This document shows positions 50,071 through 57,248 of a DNA stretch of 64,000 bases, in pieces. The position numbers and the translations under genes were made by a program. The stretch is from assembly GCA_002428485.1 (NCBI GenBank), contig DIWM01000011.1, positions 82,080 through 146,079 of the forward strand, written 5' to 3'. Position 1 is the stretch's first letter, and the number at the start of each line of letters is the position of its first letter. The notes beneath the pieces were generated by a model, which made no database searches, was not told the origin of the DNA, and worked only from the letters and a program-made list of their open reading frames with translations. The stretch is from Deltaproteobacteria bacterium UBA6106 (GTDB lineage: Bacteria; Desulfobacterota; Syntrophorhabdia; Syntrophorhabdales; Syntrophorhabdaceae).

Positions 50071-50382
50071 TATATAACCCTCCTTTCTTTAGTATTACTT
50101 CTTATATTATACATTATATCATAAGTTATAAACGCACAACCTTGCCTATAAAGCAATCAGTTTGTCGGACAGATCCTTTAGCCTAATAAATGAGGAGAAT
50201 AATAATCTTAATAAATAACCTAATATGACTGATAAGTACTTATTATAACTTAAAATTATTGACTCTATCACATCGCCATGATAGGATTGAGAAAATGTTG
50301 TTGGGCAAATATGCAACATGTTGCGAGAACTTGTAGTGTCTTGCGTCGTAAGCCCTATAAAACAAATTGAGGAGGTTTTACA
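50071..50382. promoter_or_regulatory. Divergent Mop/Wtp control region with repeated operator-like motif
   Basis: 312 bp, A/T-rich, no gene. The 8-mer ATAACTTA occurs at 50122-50129 (minus orientation, in the spacer of the mop promoter) and 50245-50252 (plus). A 12-bp perfect palindrome ATAAGTACTTAT lies at 50232-50243. A sigma70 promoter for wtpA, TTGACT at 50259-50264 and TAGGAT at 50282-50287 with a 17-bp spacer, follows directly. Another palindrome GCAACATGTTGC at 50313-50324 falls in the transcribed leader. No riboswitch fold that I recognise. Confidence 0.55.
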
Positions 50383-51366
50383 ATGAAAAGAATAAAAAAT
50401 ATGAAACTGCTGGTCCTTTTAGCCATTTTTGTTTTGCTGTGGTCCGCCGGTCAGTGCCTTGCCGAGCCTCAGGGAAAGCTCGTCATGTTTCACGCCGGAA
50501 GCCTTTCCGTTCCTTTTGAAGCTATGGAAAAGGCCTTTGAGGCTAAATACCCGAAGGTGGATTTGCAGAGAGAGGCCGGCGGAAGCCAGGCCTGTGCACG
50601 GAAGATCACGGATCTGAAAAAACCCTGCGATATCATGGCGTCGGCAGATTACAAAGTAATCGACAAACTGCTTATTCCGAACAACGCAGACTGGAATATC
50701 CGCTTTGCCACCAACCAGCTTGTCCTGTGCTACACGGATAAAAGCAAATTTGCAGGGGAAGTGAACGCAAAAAACTGGTATGAGGTCCTGCAGAAGAAGG
50801 GCGTGGTCTGGGGCCATTCCGATCCGAACCTTGACCCCTGCGGATACCGCTCCCTCATGGTCTTGCAGCTCGCTGAAAAATATTATAAGATACCCGGCCT
50901 CTACGACAAAATGATCGCAAACCGTCCCAAGGAAAATGTCAGGCCCAAGTCGGTTGAGCTGGTTTCACTTTTGCAGACCGGGAATATGGACTATGCCTGG
51001 GAATACCTCTCTGTGGCCGTCCAGCACGGGCTAAAATACATCATCCTTCCCGATGAGATCAACCTCGGGAACTACAAATACGATCATCTTTATGGGCAGG
51101 CTGTCGTGAAGGTAACGGGCAGTAAGCCGGGGACGTTCATGGACATGAAGGGAGATTCGGTGACCTACGGGATCACAATGCTCAAGGATGCCCCGAACAA
51201 AGAGGCGGCCATTGCTTTCCTTAAGTATATGCTTGACCCGCAGGGAGGTCTCAAGATCCTGAAAGACCAGGGTCAGCCACCCTTTGCTCCCTGCCGGGTT
51301 CCGACAGACAAAATGAAGTCTCTGATACCAAGGGAACTTCAGGGTCTGGTAGAAGTGAAGGATTAA
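50383..51366 (+). CDS. wtpA: WtpA-like tungstate/molybdate ABC substrate-binding protein
   Basis: 327 residues. Signal peptide (LLVLLAIFVLLWSAGQCLA) and periplasmic binding domain: KLVMFHAGSLSVPFEAMEKAFEAKYP, EAGGSQACARKITDLKKPCDIMASADYKVID, FATNQLVLCY, WGHSDPNLDPCGYRSLMVLQLAEKYY, YAWEYLSVAVQHGL and FLKYMLDPQGGLKIL. This is the WtpA/ModA2 type, which coordinates tungstate or molybdate octahedrally with very high affinity in archaea and some bacteria. TTGAGGAGG stands upstream. First gene of a wtpABC operon. Confidence 0.9.
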   Translation: MKRIKNMKLLVLLAIFVLLWSAGQCLAEPQGKLVMFHAGSLSVPFEAMEKAFEAKYPKVDLQREAGGSQACARKITDLKKPCDIMASADYKVIDKLLIPNNADWNIRFATNQLVLCYTDKSKFAGEVNAKNWYEVLQKKGVVWGHSDPNLDPCGYRSLMVLQLAEKYYKIPGLYDKMIANRPKENVRPKSVELVSLLQTGNMDYAWEYLSVAVQHGLKYIILPDEINLGNYKYDHLYGQAVVKVTGSKPGTFMDMKGDSVTYGITMLKDAPNKEAAIAFLKYMLDPQGGLKILKDQGQPPFAPCRVPTDKMKSLIPRELQGLVEVKD

Positions 51367-51376
51367 CAATAAAGAA

Positions 51377-52162
51377 ATGACGAGGCGGGAGCCGTTTTAT
51401 TGGATCATGGTCTGGTGTGGCCTTGTGGTCATGGCTTTTATCGCGCTTCCTTTGTTCGAGCTGATGACGGCCCCTTCCCTCTCCGGACTTCGTGAGGCCC
51501 TCCGCGATAAAGAGGTAATGCGGTCGATCTGGCTGAGCATCTATACCGCAGGGTGGGCCGCATTGATCTCATTCGTCCTGGGGACTCCCCTTGCCTATCT
51601 GCTGGCCCGGCGGGACTTTAAGGGCAAGCGGCTGGTCGAGGGGATCATCGATCTTCCTATAATCATCCCCCATCCGGTAGTGGGAATAGCGATCCTTAGC
51701 GTGGTAGGAAAAAACCATTGGATCGGGAGGATGCTTGCCGAGCTCGGAATAAGGGTCATGGGGAGCGTAACCGGGATCATCGCCGTGTTGATCTTTGTAG
51801 GGTTGCCCTTTTATCTCCATGCTGCAAGAGAAGGTTTTGAAAATATCTCCCCCAGGCTGGAAAGCGTATCAAGGAGCCTGGGGGCGTCTATGGTGAGTAC
51901 CTTTTTTCGTATTACCTTTCCTCTGGCGTGGCGCAGCATGCTCGTTGGCATCATCATGTGTGCCGCCCGTGCCATCAGCGAATTCGGAGCAGTGGTAGTT
52001 GTTGCCTATCATCCTATGATCGCCCCTGTCCTTATCTATGAACGGTTTGAGGGATACGGCTTGAAGTATTCCCAGCCCGTCGCCGTATGGCTGGTCCTGA
52101 TTTGCCTCAGCTTGTTTTTTGTCCTGCGCTTCCTGACCCTCCCGAAAAAGAAGAAGACATGA
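51377..52162 (+). CDS. wtpB: WtpB-like tungstate/molybdate ABC permease
   Basis: 261-residue inner-membrane permease with six helices. The EAA-type loop near residue 160, ENISPRLESVSRSLGASMVSTFFRITFPLAWRSML, contacts the ATPase; IIIPHPVVGIAILSVVG and ARAISEFGAVVVVAYHP are family motifs of the ModB/WtpB group. It follows wtpA by 10 bp and overlaps wtpC by 4 bp (ATGA). Confidence 0.92.
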   Translation: MTRREPFYWIMVWCGLVVMAFIALPLFELMTAPSLSGLREALRDKEVMRSIWLSIYTAGWAALISFVLGTPLAYLLARRDFKGKRLVEGIIDLPIIIPHPVVGIAILSVVGKNHWIGRMLAELGIRVMGSVTGIIAVLIFVGLPFYLHAAREGFENISPRLESVSRSLGASMVSTFFRITFPLAWRSMLVGIIMCAARAISEFGAVVVVAYHPMIAPVLIYERFEGYGLKYSQPVAVWLVLICLSLFFVLRFLTLPKKKKT

Positions 52163-53199
52163 TCAGAATAGAGAATCTCGAAACCCGCCTGAGCGGATTT
52201 AACCTGCACGAGATTAACCTCTCGATAGAGGAGGGAGAATTTTTTGTTCTGATGGGACCAACCGGCGCCGGCAAGACGGTCCTTCTCGAAGCCATAGCAG
52301 GCCTCGTTCCGGTAAAGAGAGGAAAGATCATAATCAACGGACGGGACATCACCAACCTGCCGCCTGAGAAACGTTTCGTGGGTATCGTATATCAGGATTA
52401 TACCCTTTTCCCCCATCTGACGGTACAGCAGAACATCACCTATGGCTACCGGTACCAAAAAACCTACAATGATGATCTGGAGAAGCGTCTGTACCATCTC
52501 GTGGAGACCCTTGATCTCACTCACCTTCTGCACCGGCTGCCCGTCAACCTGAGTGGAGGGGAACTGCAAAGGACGGCGCTTGCGCGGGCCCTGATGGTCA
52601 ACCCCGGGGTCCTCCTCCTCGACGAACCCCTTTCTGCACTGGATCCTGGTTTTCGGGAGGAGATACGAAACATGTTGAAGGCCCTCCACGCCTCGTCTCA
52701 AACAACGTTTCTGATGGTAACCCACGATTTTGCCGAGGCCTTATCCCTGGCAAACCGTGCCGCCGTGATGAGTCGGGGCAAGATCGAGCAGGTCGGTCAT
52801 GTCAATGAGATATTTCAAAGACCTGTCTCCCGATTTGTAGCTGATTTTGTAGGGATGAAAAACTTATTCCCCGTGAGCTTTGCCGATACAAAGGCCTTTG
52901 CGAACGCCGTGGAGGTGGAGTTGGGCAGGAAATCTCTCTTTGATACCGGATACATAGCGTTGAGGCCGGAAGACATTGTGATAAGCAGGAAAGCGCCGGT
53001 CTCCTCCAGCATGAGGAACTGTTACAGGGGAACCGTCGTGGGCATTATCGATCAAGGGTTCTATTACGAGATTCATGCATCTGTCGGTGATCTCATCTTC
53101 AAATCCCTGATCACAAAGCGTTCGCTCTTCGAACTGGATATTCAAGAAGGAGCCGCGATCTTTCTCGCCTTCAAAGCTGCAGCCGTTCATATTTTTTAA
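52159..53199 (+). CDS. wtpC: WtpC-like tungstate/molybdate ABC transporter ATPase
   Basis: 346 residues. ATPase motifs: Walker A MGPTGAGKTVLLEA, Q-loop VYQDYTLFPHLTV, signature NLSGGELQRTALARAL, Walker B VLLLDEPLSALD, switch His in MVTHDFAEAL. A C-terminal TOBE-like part (ALRPEDIVISRKAP..) could sense intracellular oxyanion, as in ModC of archaea, where binding inhibits transport. ATG 52159 is chosen because it overlaps the permease stop; an upstream open extension lies inside wtpB. Confidence 0.93.
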   Translation: MIRIENLETRLSGFNLHEINLSIEEGEFFVLMGPTGAGKTVLLEAIAGLVPVKRGKIIINGRDITNLPPEKRFVGIVYQDYTLFPHLTVQQNITYGYRYQKTYNDDLEKRLYHLVETLDLTHLLHRLPVNLSGGELQRTALARALMVNPGVLLLDEPLSALDPGFREEIRNMLKALHASSQTTFLMVTHDFAEALSLANRAAVMSRGKIEQVGHVNEIFQRPVSRFVADFVGMKNLFPVSFADTKAFANAVEVELGRKSLFDTGYIALRPEDIVISRKAPVSSSMRNCYRGTVVGIIDQGFYYEIHASVGDLIFKSLITKRSLFELDIQEGAAIFLAFKAAAVHIF

Positions 53200-53243
53200 A
53201 CAGCCCGGTTACCTGTTTCTTTAAAGTCATCCTTATTAAATAG

Positions 53244-53273
53244 TTGTTATAAGTTATTATTTGTTACTATAAT
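53244..53273 (+). promoter_or_regulatory. tupA1 promoter with operator-like site in the spacer
   Basis: TTGTTA at 53244-53249, 18-bp spacer and a perfect TATAAT at 53268-53273. TAAGTTAT at 53250-53257, the reverse of the ATAACTTA motif found before mop and wtpA, lies in the spacer, where a repressor would block polymerase. A second weaker -35/-10 pair (TTGAAT 53286, TATTTT 53309) follows. Confidence 0.5.
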
Positions 53274-53350
53274 GGTAATATACTCTTGAATATCATAATT
53301 GATTAGTCTATTTTTATTGAGGATATTACGTTTTTATAAGGAGGATTGTC

Positions 53351-54214
53351 ATGAAGTTTATGAAATACTGGATTTGCATCGTCTTGTTAGCCGTATCATT
53401 AACAAGCCCCGGGTTGTGCCCGGCTGAGGATGGCAAGTTTATCTTGCTGTCGAGCACAATAGGCCCTATAGATTCCGGCATTGTGGGCCTCCTGGAGGAC
53501 CGGTTCGAAAAGGAGACCGGGATACGGGTACGGCATGTTGGTGCAGGGACAGGAGCGGCAATGAACATTGCGCGGAAGGGCAACATTGATCTTGTTATGG
53601 TCCATGCTAAATCCCTGGAGGAAAAGTTCGTTAACGAGGGGTTTGGCACAGAGAGGATCGACCTGATGTATAACGATTTTGTTATCGTCGGCCCCGCCAA
53701 TGACCCTGCCGGCATCAAGGGAATGAAAGATGCTGCGGCTGCGCTGCAGACGATTTCCGGGAAAGGGTCGCCCTTTGTGACAAGGGGAGACAAATCGGGA
53801 ACCCATGTCGCGGAGATGACCCTGTGGGAGAAGGCAGGTATAAAGCCCTCCGGCAACTGGTATGTTGTGTATGAAAAAGGTTTTGAAGGGAACGTGCCTA
53901 CCCTTCGCTATACCGACCAGCGAGGCGCCTATACCGTTATCGACAGGGCAACCTACCTCGGGCTGAAAAATGAGATCAAGCTCGCCATACTGGTGGAAGG
54001 GGATAAGGCATTGCTGAATTACATCACCCTCATACCGGTAAACCCCAAAAAATTCAGCAAGGCAAATTACGAAGGCGCAATGGCATTTGTAAAGTGGCTT
54101 ACCGCGCCGGACAAGGGGCAGGCAATTATAAGAAATTTTGGCACGGACAAGTACGGAAGTCCGCTCTTTTTCCCTAACTCAAAGGAGTGGAGAAGATCTC
54201 AGGGCATGAAGTAG
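53351..54214 (+). CDS. TupA-like substrate-binding protein, diverged anion motif
   Basis: 287 residues, signal peptide followed by a TupA fold. The anion-binding loop that reads TTTSTQDSG in typical TupA is SSTIGPIDSG here; other landmarks are kept: VGAGTGAAMNIARKGNIDLVMVHAK, MYNDFVIVGPANDPAGIKG, FVTRGDKSGTHVAEMTLW with the Arg that contacts the oxyanion, TDQRGAYTVIDRATYLGL and GTDKYGSPLFFPNS. So it probably binds an oxyanion with different selectivity from its neighbour. AAGGAGG precedes the start. The next gene, 22 bp later, is a paralogue. Confidence 0.85.
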   Translation: MKFMKYWICIVLLAVSLTSPGLCPAEDGKFILLSSTIGPIDSGIVGLLEDRFEKETGIRVRHVGAGTGAAMNIARKGNIDLVMVHAKSLEEKFVNEGFGTERIDLMYNDFVIVGPANDPAGIKGMKDAAAALQTISGKGSPFVTRGDKSGTHVAEMTLWEKAGIKPSGNWYVVYEKGFEGNVPTLRYTDQRGAYTVIDRATYLGLKNEIKLAILVEGDKALLNYITLIPVNPKKFSKANYEGAMAFVKWLTAPDKGQAIIRNFGTDKYGSPLFFPNSKEWRRSQGMK

Positions 54215-54236
54215 AAAAATAGAAAAGGAGGCCATT

Positions 54237-55094
54237 ATGAAAAAAACAGCACATACACTGATAGCCATTATTGCGTTGGTTTTCTTGTCATCAATTCTGG
54301 TTGTGCCATCCGTTGATGCGCAGCAGAAAAATATCATCCTGGCGACGACAACAAGCACGCAGGACTCGGGGCTTCTCGATGTCCTGATCCCCATCTTCGA
54401 GAAAAAGACCGGCTATTTCATGAAGACCATTGCCGTTGGCTCAGGGCAGGCCATGGCAATGGGCCAGAAGGGCGAGGCCGATGTCTTGCTCGTGCATTCC
54501 CCCGAGGCAGAAAAGAAATTTGTGACAGATGGTTATGGTATCAACAGGCGCCTTATCATGCATAACGATTTTATCGTCGTCGGATCGTCAACAGACCCCG
54601 CAAAGATCAAGGGGATAAAATCCACGACAGAGGTCTTTAAGAAGATTGCCGCAACGCAGACCCTTTTTATGTCGAGAGGAGATAATTCCGGTACCCATGC
54701 AAAGGAGAAGGCCATATGGAAGGCAGCCGCGGTCAAATACGAAGGCGAGAAGTGGTATCAGCAGACCGGGCTCGGCATGGGACAGACCCTCAATGTTGCC
54801 TCTGAGAAAAGGGCCTACACGCTTGCCGACCGGGGTACATACCTTGCCCTGAAGAAGAACCTTGCCCTCGATATTCTGGCGGAGGGCGACGCGATCCTCC
54901 TCAACATCTATCACGTGATCGAGGTGAATCCCACAAAATTCCCCAAGGTCAACGCCCCCGGCGGAAAGGCCTTTGCAGACTTCATGGTGTCCAAGGAGGC
55001 GCAGGATATCGTCAAAACCTTTGGAGTGGACAAGTTCGGTTCACCGCTCTTCTTCCCCGACGCCGGGAAGAAAGTGGAGGATCTGGGAAAATAA
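54237..55094 (+). CDS. tupA: Tungstate ABC transporter substrate-binding protein TupA
   Basis: 285 residues with the canonical tungstate loop TTTSTQDSGLLDVLIPIFEKKTG after a signal peptide, VGSGQAMAMGQKGEADVLLVHSP, MHNDFIVVGSSTDPAKIKG, FMSRGDNSGTHAKEKAIW, SEKRAYTLADRGTYLAL and FGVDKFGSPLFFPD. TupA binds tungstate with sub-nanomolar affinity, preferring it over molybdate. AAAAGGAGG precedes the start. It follows a diverged TupA paralogue and is separated from tupB by an 85-bp repeat-filled gap. Confidence 0.93.
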   Translation: MKKTAHTLIAIIALVFLSSILVVPSVDAQQKNIILATTTSTQDSGLLDVLIPIFEKKTGYFMKTIAVGSGQAMAMGQKGEADVLLVHSPEAEKKFVTDGYGINRRLIMHNDFIVVGSSTDPAKIKGIKSTTEVFKKIAATQTLFMSRGDNSGTHAKEKAIWKAAAVKYEGEKWYQQTGLGMGQTLNVASEKRAYTLADRGTYLALKKNLALDILAEGDAILLNIYHVIEVNPTKFPKVNAPGGKAFADFMVSKEAQDIVKTFGVDKFGSPLFFPDAGKKVEDLGK

Positions 55095-55098
55095 GGCG

Positions 55099-55150
55099 GC
55101 TCATAGCTGATAGCTCATGGCAAACTCGATAATCGATGATCGATTATCGA
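55099..55150. repeat. GCTCATA heptads followed by CGATAAT heptads
   Basis: gctcata-gctgata-gctcatg-gc at 55099-55121 and cgataat-cgatgat-cgattat-cga at 55127-55150. The second tract is self-complementary and can fold back on itself. Lies between tupA and tupB within one operon. Confidence 0.85.
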
Positions 55151-55180
55151 CGCTGACGGCTGAATATGTGAGGTATTACG

Positions 55181-55879
55181 ATGGACTTGATCCTTGAAGG
55201 GATAAAGAAGGCATTCCTGCTTCTTGTGACCCTTGACCGCGAGGTCCTGGATATTACCTTCCTGTCTCTCAAGGTATCCGGCCTTGCAACCATTATCAGC
55301 GTTTTTATCGGTGTTTCGATCGGGACAGTGATCGCGCTCAACGAATTCCCCGGCAAAAGGGCCGCAGTAAGCCTCGTGAATACCGGCATGGGACTCCCTC
55401 CTGTTGTTGTCGGACTTTTCGTGACCATCTTTCTCTGGCGCAACGGCCCCTTCGGATTTCTCGGCATCCTCTATACGCCCCTGGCCATCATTATCGCCCA
55501 GTCTATCATTGCAACACCGATCGTAATGGGGATTACCGTTGCGGCGATGCAGCAGCTTCCCAAAAAGCTTCGCCTTCAGATACTTGCCCTCGGCGCAACA
55601 CGCCTGCAGATGGTCTGGATGCTCATAAAAGAGGCGCGGCTTTCCCTGCTTGCGGCAATTATGGCAGGGTTCGGAGGGGTTATATCGGAGATCGGCGCAT
55701 CCATCATGGTCGGCGGCAACATCAAGGGATACTCGCGGGTGCTCACAACAGCCACCGTCATGGAGACAAGCAGGGGGAATTTCGATGTCGCTATCGCGTT
55801 GAGCATCATCCTGCTCTTGCTTGCATATTTTATAAATCTTGTTCTCACACACATTCAACAGAGGGAGAGGAAACAATAG
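55181..55879 (+). CDS. tupB: Tungstate ABC transporter permease TupB
   Basis: 232-residue inner-membrane permease of the tungstate system. Five or six helices, with the coupling EAA loop LPKKLRLQILALGATRLQMVWMLIKEARLSLLAAIMAGFGGVISEIGASIMVGGNIKGYSRVLTT compressed as in all TupB, and GMGLPPVVVGLFVTIFLWR at about 70. Part of tupA-tupB-tupC; 85 bp upstream separate it from tupA, and the ATPase gene begins 17 bp later. Confidence 0.93.
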   Translation: MDLILEGIKKAFLLLVTLDREVLDITFLSLKVSGLATIISVFIGVSIGTVIALNEFPGKRAAVSLVNTGMGLPPVVVGLFVTIFLWRNGPFGFLGILYTPLAIIIAQSIIATPIVMGITVAAMQQLPKKLRLQILALGATRLQMVWMLIKEARLSLLAAIMAGFGGVISEIGASIMVGGNIKGYSRVLTTATVMETSRGNFDVAIALSIILLLLAYFINLVLTHIQQRERKQ

Positions 55880-55908
55880 CCCATAGTTGATAGCTCATGG
55901 TTGATAGC
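55879..55908. repeat. GCTCATG heptad tract at the tupB-tupC junction
   Basis: gcccata-gttgata-gctcatg-gttgata-gc starts on the last base of tupB and contains the first ATG of tupC (55897). The tract seems to have replaced the normal ribosome binding region of tupC. Confidence 0.85.
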
Positions 55909-57009
55909 GACAAGACAATGGATCAGAAGATACCCATACTGGAGGTCAGAGATATCAAGGTCGATCGGGGCACAAGGAACCTCCTTGATGTCCCTCATCT
56001 ATCAATCGATCAAGGCGAGGTGCTTTCTCTGATAGGACCTAACGGGGCAGGGAAGACAACGCTCCTCGTCACCCTCTGTCACCTCTTCAAATATTTCTCG
56101 GGCACTATCGTGTTCAAGGGCAAACAGGTGGGCAATGAACTTCCTGTCAGCCAATACCGGAGAAAGGTTGCCATGGTTTTCCAGGAACCCCTTTTATTTA
56201 ATGCTACTGTTTTCGAAAATGTCGCCGCTGGATTAAGATTCCGCAAGTTGGAAAGACAGGAGGTTAAAAGGTCCGTGAAGGAGAGTCTCGAAAGGTTCGG
56301 GATCGGCCATCTCAGTGACCGGTCTGCGAGGACACTCTCAGGAGGAGAGGCGCAGAGGACAAGCCTTGCCAGGGCATTCGCGGTAAGGCCTGACATGCTT
56401 TTCCTCGATGAGCCTTTCTCCGCCCTCGACCCGCCTACCCGTGAATCGCTGATCGAAGACCTTGAAAGAATCTTGGAGGACTCCGGGACCACCGCGATAT
56501 TTGCCACCCATGACAGGATCGAGGCGCTCCGCCTCTCGGACAGGATCGCCGTGATGAACCAGGGGAGGATACTCCAGATAGGCGCGCCCGACGATGTGAT
56601 GAACCACCCTGCTGACGAATTTGTTGCCTCTTTTGTAGGAGTGGAAACCATCCTGAAAGGAAAGGTTACAGGGAAGAAGATGGGCATCGCGACGGTCTCC
56701 GTATCGGGCCGGGAGGTGGCGGTCATCGGGGACTATGGCATCGGCGAGAACCTTATCCTCTGCATCCGCCCCGAGAACGTTACCCTCTCGATAAACCCTT
56801 CGGCTACCCTCACCAGCGCACGGAACACATTCCCCGGCACGATCGGGAGGATTGTCCCCATGGGGCTTTTCCATAAAGTGGAGCTCGATTGCGGCTTTCC
56901 CCTTGTTGCCTATATAACCCAGGACGCTGTCGATGCGCTGTCGCTCTGTGAAGGATCGGATGTCGCAGCCTCCCTCAAGGCCACAGCAATCCATGTGGTG
57001 AAAAAATAA
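55897..57009 (+). CDS. tupC: Tungstate ABC transporter ATPase TupC
   Basis: 370 residues. Walker A GPNGAGKTTLLVTL, Q-loop VFQEPLLFNATVF, signature TLSGGEAQRTSLARAF, Walker B MLFLDEPFSALD, switch His in FATHDRIEAL; C-terminal TOBE domain with LCIRPENVTLSINP. The first ATG lies in a heptad repeat and has no Shine-Dalgarno; the next in-frame ATG is at 55918 (MDQKIPILEV) and is equally possible. The presence of two full tungstate-type ABC systems side by side suggests high demand for W or Mo cofactor. Confidence 0.92.
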   Translation: MVDSDKTMDQKIPILEVRDIKVDRGTRNLLDVPHLSIDQGEVLSLIGPNGAGKTTLLVTLCHLFKYFSGTIVFKGKQVGNELPVSQYRRKVAMVFQEPLLFNATVFENVAAGLRFRKLERQEVKRSVKESLERFGIGHLSDRSARTLSGGEAQRTSLARAFAVRPDMLFLDEPFSALDPPTRESLIEDLERILEDSGTTAIFATHDRIEALRLSDRIAVMNQGRILQIGAPDDVMNHPADEFVASFVGVETILKGKVTGKKMGIATVSVSGREVAVIGDYGIGENLILCIRPENVTLSINPSATLTSARNTFPGTIGRIVPMGLFHKVELDCGFPLVAYITQDAVDALSLCEGSDVAASLKATAIHVVKK

Positions 57010-57018
57010 CGCCAAATA

Positions 57019-57195
57019 GCTCATGAAAAAATAAGCACTAATTTCTAAGCACCAAATCCTAAACAATATCAAAATCCAAATATCAAACGTTCCAAACAAA
57101 TACCCTCTAACACGTTTTGAATTTTGAACATTTGAATTTGTTTAGGATTTCGATATTAGGATTTAGAATTTTATTTTGCTGTGAGCTATGAGCCG
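57019..57195. repeat. Composite AAATCCTAA/GAATTTTGAACATT element, uninterrupted copy
   Basis: Outer gctcatg at 57019-57025, then ataagcactaatttctaagc, accaaatcctaaacaatatc, caaatatcaaacgttccaaac, acacgttttgaattttgaac (57111-57130), atttgaatttgtttaggatttcg, and an outer right arm gctgtga-gctatga-gccg at 57179-57195. It is the empty counterpart of the interrupted element at 44397-44826. Confidence 0.9.
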
Positions 57196-57212
57196 CCTTT
57201 CGTCTTATTCAT

Positions 57213-57242
57213 TTGTCTTTGCCGCTCTTGTCCTGTTAGAAT
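57213..57242 (+). promoter_or_regulatory. Promoter of the diguanylate cyclase gene, probably leaderless
   Basis: TTGTCT at 57213-57218, 18-bp spacer, TAGAAT at 57237-57242, then ATG at 57249, 6 nt after the -10. No Shine-Dalgarno. The transcript would start at or next to the ATG. Confidence 0.5.
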
Positions 57243-57248
57243 AGTGCG

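Noticed and set aside
50071..50382. Molybdenum/tungsten cofactor riboswitch before wtpA
   Set aside because: I could not build the conserved multi-stem fold; the region looks like protein-operator DNA instead.
55115..55876. 253-codon frame antisense to tupB
   Set aside because: Mirror frame of a clear permease gene; no motif.
9295..57195. CRISPR arrays
   Set aside because: The repeats are 7 or 9 bp, degenerate, without regular 30-40-bp spacers; no cas genes.
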